DNA from: Chthoniobacterales bacterium
GTDB taxonomy: Bacteria > Verrucomicrobiota > Verrucomicrobiia > Chthoniobacterales > UBA10450
Assembly (NCBI GenBank): GCA_003244145.1
Contig: QHBM01000013.1
Location: 1-64,000, forward strand
DNA length: 64,000 nt
Direction of reading: 5' to 3'
This document shows, piece after piece, positions 45,616 to 54,517 of the stretch (its first letter is position 1; the number at the start of each line of letters is the position of its first letter). Under the pieces are notes generated by a model that was given only the letters and a program-made list of their open reading frames with translations, was not told the DNA's origin and searched no databases. A program made the position numbers and the translations under genes.

Positions 45616-46225
45616 CTTCGCGACGAGCTACCGCGAAAAGGTTAAGACGAAACTTATGGTAACGAAGCTTGATCAGACTTGGTTTGAAGCCGGCCTGCAC
45701 CAGCAAAGGCCATAGGCCCCGCTTATCGTAATACATCTTATGATCGTCCATTTCGATCTTGGGACTTAGACCCAGGCGGAACGCAGAGAACTCCAGGAAG
45801 CTCTTGCCGAGCCACGTGGGGACGTTAATGAGCAGCACGCCGGAAGGCTTGAGCAGCCGCCGGGCCGTTTCAATCACGACAAGAGGATCGCGCAAATGCT
45901 CGAGCACGGAGATGAGCAGCACAGCATCAAAGCGCTCGGACTCCAGCTGGGGGAGGATTTCCTCAATGGCGCCTTCGTAGAAAGTAAACTTTCCCGGAGT
46001 CTGTAGTTCCGGAGCGATCCGGAAGTCCACGCCAATGCCTCGCTTGAGCCGCGGACCCAGCGCCAGCAGCTGCGTCGCGCCGAAGCCGCAACCCAGTTCC
46101 AACACTTCAAGGTCCGAGCGCTTGGGAAGGTAACGTGATATGGCTCGCTGCGAGAGCCACACTCCGGCCCGATCCACCGGTGTCAGACCCTGCTGGCCGT
46201 AAGCTTCGTCGGGGCGCGTGTTCAC
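45608..46225 (-). CDS. Class I SAM-dependent methyltransferase
   Basis: A 205-residue protein with LELGCGFGATQLLALG near residue 44 and SVLEHLRDPLVV near 106 (the loop before the substrate). It overlaps the polyprenol glycosyltransferase by 4 bp. Together with the preceding methyltransferase it suggests a glycan with two methyl decorations, or a remethylated chain end. Confidence 0.88.
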   Translation of the reverse strand: MNTRPDEAYGQQGLTPVDRAGVWLSQRAISRYLPKRSDLEVLELGCGFGATQLLALGPRLKRGIGVDFRIAPELQTPGKFTFYEGAIEEILPQLESERFDAVLLISVLEHLRDPLVVIETARRLLKPSGVLLINVPTWLGKSFLEFSAFRLGLSPKIEMDDHKMYYDKRGLWPLLVQAGFKPSLIKLRYHKFRLNLFAVARREDV

Positions 46226-47418
46226 ACTTTTTCTTTGGGAGCTACTCGCTGCGCCATCTCCAGTAACAAGGTGAAGCAGAAAGTCTGGAAGCCGACAATG
46301 ATAAGGAGAAGCCCAAAGATCGCCGGATGCGAAATCTCGTATAACCTAAACTCGGAATGCAAATAATGGTAAACCAGCGTGCCCAGGAGAACAATGCCGA
46401 CAAGCACGCAGCCGGCCGAGATAACCATGCCGCGATCGTAGGTGAGAGCTTGTTGCAGCCGCCTTAGAGACTGTGCGCGCAGTCCATGCATGACTCTGGC
46501 CAGGACGCCGATTTGAATCGAGCTATAACCAAGAGTTACGCAGGTCACTCCGAAAAGCATCCAGTAAAGGCTAAAGCCAAAGCCGCCGATCGTGATGGGT
46601 CCCATGGCCAGCGCACTGGCAAGGATAGCGCCGATGCTTGTAAGCACCATTCCTGGCTTCAACAGAAAAGAATCGGGTGTATACACCAGCATAACCTTGA
46701 GATTCAACCATCCAGCTATCCAGGGCGAGAGCCAACCCATCCGCCGATGATGACTGAAACGCCCTGCGCGGTCCTTGTAGAATTTTACGGGCACTTCGGC
46801 AGTGGCCAGGCGCAACCGGGCAGCCTTGAGCACCATCTCGCTGGCATACTCCCACGACTGAGACTTTAAGTCGATCCGCTCCAGCGCCGCCCGCGTCAGG
46901 CCACGCATGCCACAGTGGATATCGGAGTAACGGCTATGATAGATTCGGTTCAAGATCCAGGTAGTCAGCGGGGTGCCGAAGTAACGATGCAATCCCGGCA
47001 TCGCGCCCTTCTCGATGCTGCCGCGAAAGCGGCTGCCCATGATGAACTCGGCGCCTTTCCGAAACTGTTCCACGAAAGGCGCCAGTTCACGAAAGTCGTA
47101 GGTCAAGTCGGCGTCTCCCATAATAACCCATTGGCCCCGGATGTATGGAATAGAATCAATGTAGGCGCGGCCTAAGCCGCGTTTCGGAGTCCGCAGCACC
47201 TCGCCGCCGTGCGCCAAGGCGATGTCGGCAGTTTGATCAGTCGAACTATCGATGATCAGGATTTGCCCGGTCACACAGGCAGCAGCCAGTCCTTCTTTAC
47301 ACCAGTCGACGAATTCTCCGACCGTGATTTCTTCATTCAATGCTGGGACGACGATAGAAACCTCTTCGCCTCCAATGACAGCGTCGCGAGGAGTAAGGTG
47401 AACAGGCTCCTTATCCAT
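46222..47418 (-). CDS. GT2 glycosyltransferase with C-terminal membrane helices (DPM-like)
   Basis: A 398-residue protein. The GT-A domain has SIVVPALNEE near residue 20, GDADLTYDF near 105 and a later GSRFRG segment. Four hydrophobic helices at residues 250-390 anchor it. This layout matches polyprenol-phosphate sugar synthases that hand sugars to membrane-linked transferases such as a GT-C protein. It lies 10 bp after the epimerase gene. Confidence 0.88.
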   Translation of the reverse strand: MDKEPVHLTPRDAVIGGEEVSIVVPALNEEITVGEFVDWCKEGLAAACVTGQILIIDSSTDQTADIALAHGGEVLRTPKRGLGRAYIDSIPYIRGQWVIMGDADLTYDFRELAPFVEQFRKGAEFIMGSRFRGSIEKGAMPGLHRYFGTPLTTWILNRIYHSRYSDIHCGMRGLTRAALERIDLKSQSWEYASEMVLKAARLRLATAEVPVKFYKDRAGRFSHHRRMGWLSPWIAGWLNLKVMLVYTPDSFLLKPGMVLTSIGAILASALAMGPITIGGFGFSLYWMLFGVTCVTLGYSSIQIGVLARVMHGLRAQSLRRLQQALTYDRGMVISAGCVLVGIVLLGTLVYHYLHSEFRLYEISHPAIFGLLLIIVGFQTFCFTLLLEMAQRVAPKEKV

Positions 47419-47428
47419 GGTTCTTTGG

Positions 47429-48412
47429 CTATTCGCCCTCGATTTCCTTGATCATCGCCCGGATCGCGTCGCGGATTGCCTCCGCGGAGTTACGCTCGGC
47501 ACGCCAGCCTAAGGATTTGATTTTCGTCACATTAAAGCGAACCACCGGCACGTCACCTTTCCAGCCCCGGTCGCCTCCCGTATAGTCGTAGCGGACGGAG
47601 CCCGCGCTCAACCCGCATTCGGTCACAGCAATATCAGCGATTTGTTTCACCGTGATGTAATCATCCGTCGCCGCGTTAAACACGTCGAAGCGTTCGGGGC
47701 AATGCTCCGCGACGGTGAAGATCGCCCGCAGGACATCGTCGACATGAATGTAGGACTTGCTTTGGGTGCCATCGCCGAGAATCCGCAGGCAGCTCGACTC
47801 CTCCTTTAATCGGCGCACGAAATCGTAGCCCACGCCATGGGTTTGACGCGGACCAACCACGTTGGCAAAGCGAAATGCGCAGCCCGTCAGATCGAACATA
47901 TGGCAGTAAGCGGCGATAAGACCTTCGCAGGCGAGCTTGCTCGCGCCATAGGTGGAGATAGGTATGCAAGGGCCATAGTCTTCCCGGAAAGCTACCCCCG
48001 GGTTTTCCCCATAGATACCGCTGCCAGATGTATACAGAATCTTGCGGACCTTGTTCACCCGCATCGCCTCGAGGACATTCTGAGCCAGGTAGGTTCCCTC
48101 CCAGAAATCGATGTCCGGTTGAGTCACGGCTTTGGCAATGTCGGGGTTGGCCGCGAGGTGAAAGACGGTATCGCAGCCGGCCATGGCGGAAGTAACCGCG
48201 CCAAGCTCCTTTAAGTCGGCCTCCACGATCTGGACCCGGGGATCATTAGACGCTTCGGCGATGTGCGATCGGTGGCCCGACGTAAAGTTATCGAATATAA
48301 CAATCCGCTTTACCCCGGCACTCGCGAGCAGGAAGCGTAGAAGATGGCTGCCAATAAACCCGGCGCCGCCGGAAATGAAAACGTCGTTTCCCACGGAGGT
48401 CTTGGTTACCAT
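47429..48412 (-). CDS. NAD-dependent nucleotide-sugar epimerase/dehydratase
   Basis: A 327-residue extended short-chain dehydrogenase with ISGGAGFIGSHLL near residue 13 and the standard active site YGASKLACEG near 155 (Tyr and Lys both kept). It resembles UDP-glucose 4-epimerase type enzymes. It provides a nucleotide sugar for the cluster; donor base unknown. Confidence 0.9.
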   Translation of the reverse strand: MVTKTSVGNDVFISGGAGFIGSHLLRFLLASAGVKRIVIFDNFTSGHRSHIAEASNDPRVQIVEADLKELGAVTSAMAGCDTVFHLAANPDIAKAVTQPDIDFWEGTYLAQNVLEAMRVNKVRKILYTSGSGIYGENPGVAFREDYGPCIPISTYGASKLACEGLIAAYCHMFDLTGCAFRFANVVGPRQTHGVGYDFVRRLKEESSCLRILGDGTQSKSYIHVDDVLRAIFTVAEHCPERFDVFNAATDDYITVKQIADIAVTECGLSAGSVRYDYTGGDRGWKGDVPVVRFNVTKIKSLGWRAERNSAEAIRDAIRAMIKEIEGE

Positions 48413-48428
48413 GTCGCGACAGCTAGCT

Positions 48429-51400
48429 TCACGGATGCTTTCTCCCTTCGCTCGAAAGCGCCTCCGCGTGAGGACTCCGAAGCGTAACTGTCATCCAAAG
48501 GCCTAGAAGCAGCGCCCCAACTCCCGCCATAACTAACGAAGCGGTGAAATGTTTCGGCCAGTAGGAATAGGAAATCACGTACTTGCCAGCCGCCGGAAGG
48601 TTGACTCCGCGAAAAGCATGGTTAACTCGAAAGTAATTGGCGGGAGCTCCGTTGATCCGCACGATGAAGTCCCCGGGAACGTAGGCTTCAGTGAGAACCG
48701 CCGCACCGGGTGCGGGCGCGTCAATTGTGAAAGTGGTGGTGTTGTTGGTCAAGTGGTAATCGTAAGCAGGTGTGATTGGTGCGGCGGCTATGGTATTTGC
48801 ATTGTCTGAGGCGAAAACGTCGGGCGGCACGCCGATTCCTTCTGCATTCTGAACGGCGGCGAACGGATGTGAATCGGCTTGGCGCAGCATGTCCAGAAAT
48901 TGCTCGACGGGGTCGTAGCGCCGAATCTTTTCGGCAAAGAAGGCCCGGGGCCACATGCCTTCATTCTTGGAAACGTCCAAATCCAGGGGCGGCCCATTGC
49001 CCGAAGCGGCGGGCGACCTAATGTTCTCCGGCATATCCAGAAAAAAACGAAGGTTGAGCATACTATAGAGCGGCAAATTTGCCTTCAGGGTCGAACGTTC
49101 GACGATCCACCGCCAATTCCATTCCTGCTTGACCCCACCTGAAGCCAGCAACTCATGATAGTAGGGATTGGCGAGGGGATCCGGGCCATAAATGGTTTCC
49201 ACTCCCGGAATGCCATTGACCCCGGGAAACAGGACATTGCCGAAGCCGACGGTGCGAAAGACGCCGGGCTGACTCGCAATGGAGTCAAGCGCAGTGGAAT
49301 GCGCGCTGAGGTCGAGCCGCGGCGCGGGATTAACGACGTAATCATCCAGCTGCGTTACCCCCGTATTTAGTTGGAAGCCATGCCTCCAGTGCAAACAAAC
49401 CAGGCACAAGAGGGCGAAGGGAACAGCCAGGAAAATGAAACGGGACCTTCGCATGATCGCTCTCACCAACCAGGGCAATGCCAGCAAGGCCGAGGCCACC
49501 GAAAAACTATAAAGGTAGAAAAAAGCATTACGCGAGTTTGCCTCACCGAGTGGAGCAAACTCGTTCGGAATTCGCTGCAAGGAATGAGTCAAGCCAAGGT
49601 AGGAACCGAACAGAGCAAATAGCGCCAGCGTGATCAAGACGAAATCCATTTTCCATCGTCTGCGGGCCCCGCGTTCGAGGAAACACCTGCAGCCAAATCC
49701 TGCCAGTACGAATAACTCGATCAGCAAAGGACACGAGAAGGTATTATCGATGTGCCAGATGTGGTTGATCATGGGGATTTTCTCGATCAGAGACGGCGGG
49801 ACAGCTCCGAAGATTAGGGCGAAGGACAAGAGCGCGCCCAGACTTATTCCTACAAACACTGGGTCCCGGAGCAGGCGTCTGAAATAGATTAGGGCAAGGA
49901 TAGTCCCGAGGAGAACCAGGAAGTTCACGGAAGGATTGTAAACCAAGCCCGCGGGATTAACCGCGCGATAAAAAATGTCGTCAAAGAAACCGATGAGAAG
50001 CCCCGGTTGAATTTGATAGGCCAGCGCGGCTTCCTTGTAAGGAACGTATGCTTTTTGCAGCGCTTCGAAAAACGTGAGCCACACCGGAGCGGCCAGGAGC
50101 AGAAAGACGGCGCCTACGATGCCGAGGTTGATCAACTTTCTGGTTCGGTGAGCGGTCGGACTAAGAAGAAAGATGAGCAACCCACACCCATGCAGACTTA
50201 GCAGGAGCATGTAAGCCTCCTTGACGGTGCCACTATTCAACTCCGCCCAGGTGGCCAGCAGCAGTCCTGCTATCCAGCGAGCGCCGGCGCGCGCCGTGGG
50301 CGCTCGCGTGATCTCAATCCAACACAGGAGCAACCACGGCGCGTAACAGACGCTGAAGAAGGCCGGATGATTAAATCGATAGGAGAAGAAGCCGATAAAG
50401 GCCGAAGAGAAGGCGAAGAGTAGCGCGGTGGGCAAGTGCCTGGAGGAGGTATGAACGGCAAGACCCAGCCCAAAACAAAAGAGGATCTTGGCCAGCAGAA
50501 ACTTGATGTCCCACGACCAAGCCTCGCCGCCCCCGGCCAGCACCAGCATGTGCAAGGGGTCTCCGAACATGGACTGACCTTGCCCAAGTAGGGTCAGCCC
50601 GCAGGAATTGAACCGGTTCCAAAGCGGCAATTCGCCGTCCCGAGCCAAAGCCCGGCTTTGAATAAACGAATTCGGCACATCATGCCACATCATCGCGCCA
50701 GCATCCGAGCCCTTGAGGTTTTCCGATCGTCGATCGGAATGACCCGGCAGGGTAGGGGCGCCCGGATACAGCATCGGAGCGACGTTGCCCGAGACAAAGC
50801 TCCGGCCAAAGAACACGACGGGGTAACAACTGACCAGCACGCTGATCACCGCGATAACGAAAATCGCCCGGCGCGGATTGCGTTGGCTCCATGCCGTTAT
50901 TCTTTCCCACCGCGGCTGGGCTTTTTGCCAGAGTTGCGGCGCAAACCTCAGCCAGATGATCCCGGCCAAACTGACCGGCACAAAACAAAAGAGGAAAACC
51001 CGCAACCCATAGAGCCAAACGGCTGCAGGCGCGGCGCGGAGGGATAGAATCCTTCGTGGATCCAGGAGCAGGGTCGGGTCTTTTTCTCCAGGTCCCACGC
51101 TCAGCCTCGTTTCACTACCAGCCACTTCCAGCTGTGAAACCCCGGAACCGGCAATTATGTCGGTTGGCGAGAAACCCTTCACCGAGTGTCCGAACAAGTC
51201 GACGATCCGGACGTTTTGGATCGCAATCTCACAATTGCCGCCATCCGCCGGATGGAACTGGAGCGTTCGATATTCACCCTGGGAGAGGGGAAATCGGTAG
51301 ACGGTGCGAGGCGAACTCTGCAAGGCAAGCTGAGCAGAATCCCGCGCATTGATACCCGCGCCGATATCGTAGAAGACGCGAGCACTGCCGCCCCGCGACG

Positions 51401-51527
51401 AGGTCATTGAAATTTCGAGGTAAAACGGCGGCGTCAGGGGGCAGGCGATGAACGCCACGGCAGCCGCGAAAAAAGCCGCCAAAGCTAGCACCAGCCTGAT
51501 CTGCACGTTCGGAACGGAAAACTTCAT
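48429..51527 (-). CDS. YfhO-like large membrane protein
   Basis: A 1,032-residue protein with about thirteen hydrophobic helices between residues 170 and 720, flanked by soluble N- and C-terminal domains; the C-terminal one has aromatic and Pro-rich strands and ends in a last helix. The arrangement is like YfhO family proteins, thought to add sugars to lipid-linked or wall polymers, which fits a glycan locus. The N-terminal 95 residues are nearly repeated in a truncated gene copy at 53045-53327, behind a toxin-antitoxin island. The start is ATG 51527. Confidence 0.8.
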   Translation of the reverse strand: MKFSVPNVQIRLVLALAAFFAAAVAFIACPLTPPFYLEISMTSSRGGSARVFYDIGAGINARDSAQLALQSSPRTVYRFPLSQGEYRTLQFHPADGGNCEIAIQNVRIVDLFGHSVKGFSPTDIIAGSGVSQLEVAGSETRLSVGPGEKDPTLLLDPRRILSLRAAPAAVWLYGLRVFLFCFVPVSLAGIIWLRFAPQLWQKAQPRWERITAWSQRNPRRAIFVIAVISVLVSCYPVVFFGRSFVSGNVAPMLYPGAPTLPGHSDRRSENLKGSDAGAMMWHDVPNSFIQSRALARDGELPLWNRFNSCGLTLLGQGQSMFGDPLHMLVLAGGGEAWSWDIKFLLAKILFCFGLGLAVHTSSRHLPTALLFAFSSAFIGFFSYRFNHPAFFSVCYAPWLLLCWIEITRAPTARAGARWIAGLLLATWAELNSGTVKEAYMLLLSLHGCGLLIFLLSPTAHRTRKLINLGIVGAVFLLLAAPVWLTFFEALQKAYVPYKEAALAYQIQPGLLIGFFDDIFYRAVNPAGLVYNPSVNFLVLLGTILALIYFRRLLRDPVFVGISLGALLSFALIFGAVPPSLIEKIPMINHIWHIDNTFSCPLLIELFVLAGFGCRCFLERGARRRWKMDFVLITLALFALFGSYLGLTHSLQRIPNEFAPLGEANSRNAFFYLYSFSVASALLALPWLVRAIMRRSRFIFLAVPFALLCLVCLHWRHGFQLNTGVTQLDDYVVNPAPRLDLSAHSTALDSIASQPGVFRTVGFGNVLFPGVNGIPGVETIYGPDPLANPYYHELLASGGVKQEWNWRWIVERSTLKANLPLYSMLNLRFFLDMPENIRSPAASGNGPPLDLDVSKNEGMWPRAFFAEKIRRYDPVEQFLDMLRQADSHPFAAVQNAEGIGVPPDVFASDNANTIAAAPITPAYDYHLTNNTTTFTIDAPAPGAAVLTEAYVPGDFIVRINGAPANYFRVNHAFRGVNLPAAGKYVISYSYWPKHFTASLVMAGVGALLLGLWMTVTLRSPHAEALSSEGRKHP

Positions 51528-51716
51528 TGCTCTGGTCCCGCTTTAATCGTCTGGATTCGCCCGTCGTGTCACGAGAATACTTGTTGGCGAACGATGGAGG
51601 TCGCCGATGGAAACCTGGGTGCAGCACTCCTGCCAGATCAATTGACCATGAAATCTCTGGCTCACTTGCTCCGGTCTGCCGGAAGTGGGCGACGGTGAGT
51701 CGTAGCAGGCAAAAGG

Positions 51717-51872
51717 GTGGCCTTGGCTGCCCACCTTCCCAAGTATGGGCACGCCATGGTCATCGGGCTTGTAGAGACCGACTCGGAAGACAACCAATGG
51801 CGTCATACGGCGTACGACCAATTCATGAGACCCGACAGCGTGGAAGACTCCGTTTACGATGGCGGGCTGTGA
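51717..51872 (+). CDS. Candidate antitoxin of the MazF-like toxin (about 51 residues)
   Basis: Not a known family. The open frame ends at TGA 51870-51872, and the next gene's GTG starts at 51869, so the two overlap by 4 bp (GTGA). I chose GTG 51717; an upstream stop is at 51696. The protein has an acidic C-terminus with hydrophobic and aromatic residues (YGHAMVIGLVETD, then TAYDQFMRPDSVEDSVYDGGL), a pattern compatible with a toxin-neutralising tail. The opposite-strand frame over the same stretch is less convincing. Real but unproven. Confidence 0.5.
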   Translation: MALAAHLPKYGHAMVIGLVETDSEDNQWRHTAYDQFMRPDSVEDSVYDGGL

Positions 51873-52174
51873 GTTTGGAAGACATTTTTCTCTGCCGATT
51901 TCCATTTACATCGGGCGAGTTCAGCAAACCCTGGCCTGTGCTCTTCGATTTAGAGCCAGAGGTCATGATCTGCCGGATCACGTCGATGCTGCGTTCCGAT
52001 CGGTTAGCAATAGCTATTCAGAAGTGGGAATCGGCTGGTTTGGCCAAACCCTCCGTGGTTAGATCGGATCGTCTCGTTACCGCGGAGAAAACTCTGCTCA
52101 CGAGGTATCTCCGTCGCTTGCACGTCACAGACAAAGCAGAAGTAAAGGCTGCGTGGAATCTTATGATTCTTTGA
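51869..52174 (+). CDS. MazF/PemK-family toxin
   Basis: A 101-residue protein beginning at GTG 51869. It has EDIFLCRFPFTSGEFSKPWPVL near residue 3, MICRITS near 30, and AGLAKPSVVRSDRLVTAEK near 52, matching the MazF/PemK ribonuclease fold (GD-x-x-L-x-x-x-FPFT start and PSVVR-x-D-x-L). It would cleave RNA and slow growth when free of its antitoxin. The GTGA overlap with the upstream small gene supports a toxin-antitoxin pair. Confidence 0.8.
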   Translation: MSLEDIFLCRFPFTSGEFSKPWPVLFDLEPEVMICRITSMLRSDRLAIAIQKWESAGLAKPSVVRSDRLVTAEKTLLTRYLRRLHVTDKAEVKAAWNLMIL

Positions 52175-52361
52175 TCCGGACGGTGGCTCTCCCTCCCACA
52201 GCAGGCGGTTCGATTCCAACGCGGTGCAAAATCTCGCGGATCTGATCTGCACCTGTAGAGGAAGCTGTCAGCTTCCCGTCTGCCACGATCCAGCGCGCCA
52301 TAGACCCGGCTGTTAACGAGGCACGATCTTGTCCGCCAAAAGCATTCAAATAAAACGGCAT
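52161..52361 (-). CDS. Small hypothetical protein
   Basis: A 66-residue frame between the two toxin-antitoxin pairs, convergent with the MazF-like gene (3' ends overlap by 14 bp). The sequence is of ordinary composition with a possible inner start at residue 21. No family is recognised; coding status is doubtful. Confidence 0.3.
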   Translation of the reverse strand: MPFYLNAFGGQDRASLTAGSMARWIVADGKLTASSTGADQIREILHRVGIEPPAVGGRATVRIKES

Positions 52362-52410
52362 GAATGCGATATGTTGACCTCGCGCACTCTGTATTGCACT
52401 GTCTTACATC

Positions 52411-52629
52411 ATGAGAGAGACGGTCACGATTAGCCTTCCAAAAGAAATGAGACGGCAATTGACAAAAGCTGCCAAAGCAGACGGAACAACGCAAAGCGAA
52501 TTTGTCCGGAGAGCGGTAAAAACACAGCTTTTCCGAAGCGCCCTCCGTGCGGCTTATGTTGACCTTGTCCCCAAAGCGCGCGCACTCGGCATCTACACCG
52601 ACGAAGACGTTTTCAAAAACGTCTCGTGA
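52411..52629 (+). CDS. RHH antitoxin (CopG/Arc-like)
   Basis: A 72-residue protein with a ribbon-helix-helix start: TVTISLPKEMRRQLTKAAKADGTTQSEFVRRAV. Such proteins bind DNA and repress the operon while their C-terminal part blocks the toxin. It overlaps the PIN gene by 4 bp (GTGA). Confidence 0.85.
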   Translation: MRETVTISLPKEMRRQLTKAAKADGTTQSEFVRRAVKTQLFRSALRAAYVDLVPKARALGIYTDEDVFKNVS

Positions 52630-53024
52630 GAGTCCTTTTTGACACGAACGTTCTGTTCGCTGCGTTCACAGTCAGGGGATTTTGCCAGGAGCTCGTCGAA
52701 GAAACGGTTGCCTTGGTGACCATCATTTGGTCGCCTGCATTGCAAAAGGAGCTTGTCGCCGCGCTTCGGAAAAAGGATCTGCTTTCCAAAGCCGCCCTCG
52801 CGGCGGCCGCTTCTTTCGCAGCCCTGTGCGAAATGCACCCTCCGGTTGTATTACCGAAACGAGTCTCACGAGACCGAGACGACGATATTGTCCTCGGTGT
52901 GGCCGTTGCCGGGCGAGCAAATGTTATCATTACCGGCGATAATGATCTGCTCGTTGTAAAAAAATACGAGCGAGTGCGGATTATGTCGCCTCGGCAATTT
53001 TTGGAACTTTTGCATTCGCAATAA
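52626..53024 (+). CDS. PIN-domain toxin (VapC-like)
   Basis: A 132-residue PIN nuclease starting at GTG 52626. The acidic residues are in VLFDTNVLFAAF (Asp6), SRDRDDDIVL near 83 and TGDNDLL near 105, which form the metal site of PIN ribonucleases. Together with the RHH gene it is a type II toxin-antitoxin pair. It is read against the strand of the surrounding glycan genes. Confidence 0.85.
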   Translation: MRVLFDTNVLFAAFTVRGFCQELVEETVALVTIIWSPALQKELVAALRKKDLLSKAALAAAASFAALCEMHPPVVLPKRVSRDRDDDIVLGVAVAGRANVIITGDNDLLVVKKYERVRIMSPRQFLELLHSQ

Positions 53025-53044
53025 CCAGCGCGCGCTTTTTTCTG

Positions 53045-53327
53045 CGTTATCGCGATCGACCGGATGGAACTGAAGGGTGCGGTATTCGGCCTCCGGCAGA
53101 GGAAAGCGATACAGCGTCCTTGGCTCGGCTTGCAACGGGAGCTGGGTTGAATCGCGGCCGTTGATGCCCGCCCCGATATCGTAAAGGACGCCAGCGTTTC
53201 CACCCCGGGACGAGCTCATCGACACCTCGAGGTGAAACAACGGGCTGAGCGCGCAAGCGACAATCGCCACCGCGGCGGCGGAAAGCGCCGCCAGAGCAAG
53301 CGCCAACTGGATAATGTTTTTAGGCAT
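53045..53327 (-). pseudogene. Truncated paralogue of the YfhO-like gene (N-terminal fragment)
   Basis: About 93 residues align with the start of the YfhO-like protein (signal-like helix, then SSRGGN...YDIGAGIN, RTLYRFPL, YRTLQFHP). The likeness stops at about 53045, and the frame then runs into antisense sequence of the PIN gene. It lies at the border of the toxin-antitoxin island, so the island or a deletion probably removed its remainder. Confidence 0.7.
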
Positions 53328-53401
53328 CGTGAGGGGCCCTGCGGGGAACGAGGCTTGCCGATGGAAACAGCCGAATAACGTGCCGGGCGGGAATGGGTGG
53401 C

Positions 53402-54517
53402 TTACTCGTCAAGGATCCTCCGGTAGAAGTCCAGAGTCGCAGCGGCGGTCCGGTCCCAGCTAAATTCCTTTGCGCGGCGTCGGCCGGCCTCGCGACATTG
53501 CTGGCGGCGCACAGGATCCTGTTCCAAAAGGAGCATGGCATCGCAGATTGATTCGGGCTGCGAGGGATCTATGTAGAGGGGGACATCGCCACCTACTTCG
53601 GGCAAGCTTGTTCGATCGCTGCAAATAACCGGGCAACCATTTTGCATCGCCTCGATCACGGGCAATCCGAAGCCTTCGTACCAGCTTGGAAAAACCACGC
53701 CAATTGCCTGGTGATACAACGTGGCCAGTCGTTCTTCATCTACATAACCCAGGATACAGACACGGCCTTTCGCCTCGAGATCGATCGCCCGGTTTCGAAT
53801 TGCCTCATTTTTCCATCCTGCTGCTGCTGCTATCCAGAGCGGAGAAGGATTTTTGCTTTCTAACCAATATCGATCGAGCGCGGAAAAGATTGCTTCGTAA
53901 TTTTTTCTAGGTTCCATCGAACCCACCGCAAGCCAGAAGCGTTCCGTCGTCTCGGGTGGGCGCTGCGTCTCGATGCGCGACGCCAGAGGTATGGCCGCGG
54001 AAGGTTTGCGATTTCGTTCCAGCCAGCCCGGGAAAAGATTCTCAAACTCGGTTCGGCCGGATTCGGAAATAAAGAGAAAGCCGTCCGCTCGTTCTAATGC
54101 TTCCAGGACTCCATACTGGCAGTTGAGGCGGTTTGCCTCCGTGGTGAACTCGGGATAACTCCAAAAGCTTGTATCGTAAATCACAAACACGAGCTTCGCC
54201 CCGGCGGTCGGAATTACCTGAAACGAATTGCTTTGGACAATTTGAGGATCGCCCGGCAGCCTCTCCGCCGTTCCACTGCGGCTCCAGAGGGCTCGCGCCC
54301 TCTCGGGACCGATTCCCCAAAAGGGCATTTGCACCGATGGATGTTCGACAAAAGTGCCGAGCCTTGTGTCATCGTTAATCCAGCGCCCAAACTGGTGATA
54401 GAGAAAATACTCGTTCTCTGGCGCGACCTCGACCAAGGCGTGGGCCAACGAGTCAGCATACCAAGCGCAACCAGCCCGCTCGGCACAGGTCTGAGCAACA
54501 TCAAAACCGATTCTCAT
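53402..54517 (-). CDS. GT4 glycosyltransferase
   Basis: A 371-residue GT-B enzyme. The C-terminal half has SMEPRKNYEAIFSAL near 205, VVFPSWYEGFGLPVIEAMQNGCPVI near 280 and SLPEVGGDVPLYIDP near 315, which form the donor site. It adds a sugar to the growing glycan. It overlaps the GT2 gene upstream by 4 bp. Confidence 0.92.
   Translation of the reverse strand: MRIGFDVAQTCAERAGCAWYADSLAHALVEVAPENEYFLYHQFGRWINDDTRLGTFVEHPSVQMPFWGIGPERARALWSRSGTAERLPGDPQIVQSNSFQVIPTAGAKLVFVIYDTSFWSYPEFTTEANRLNCQYGVLEALERADGFLFISESGRTEFENLFPGWLERNRKPSAAIPLASRIETQRPPETTERFWLAVGSMEPRKNYEAIFSALDRYWLESKNPSPLWIAAAAGWKNEAIRNRAIDLEAKGRVCILGYVDEERLATLYHQAIGVVFPSWYEGFGLPVIEAMQNGCPVICSDRTSLPEVGGDVPLYIDPSQPESICDAMLLLEQDPVRRQQCREAGRRRAKEFSWDRTAAATLDFYRRILDE

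Noticed and set aside
51543-51905. Minus-strand 120-codon frame over the proposed antitoxin
   Set aside because: The plus-strand frame is preferred because of the GTGA overlap with the toxin and the acidic, aromatic-rich tail; the minus frame has no such support.
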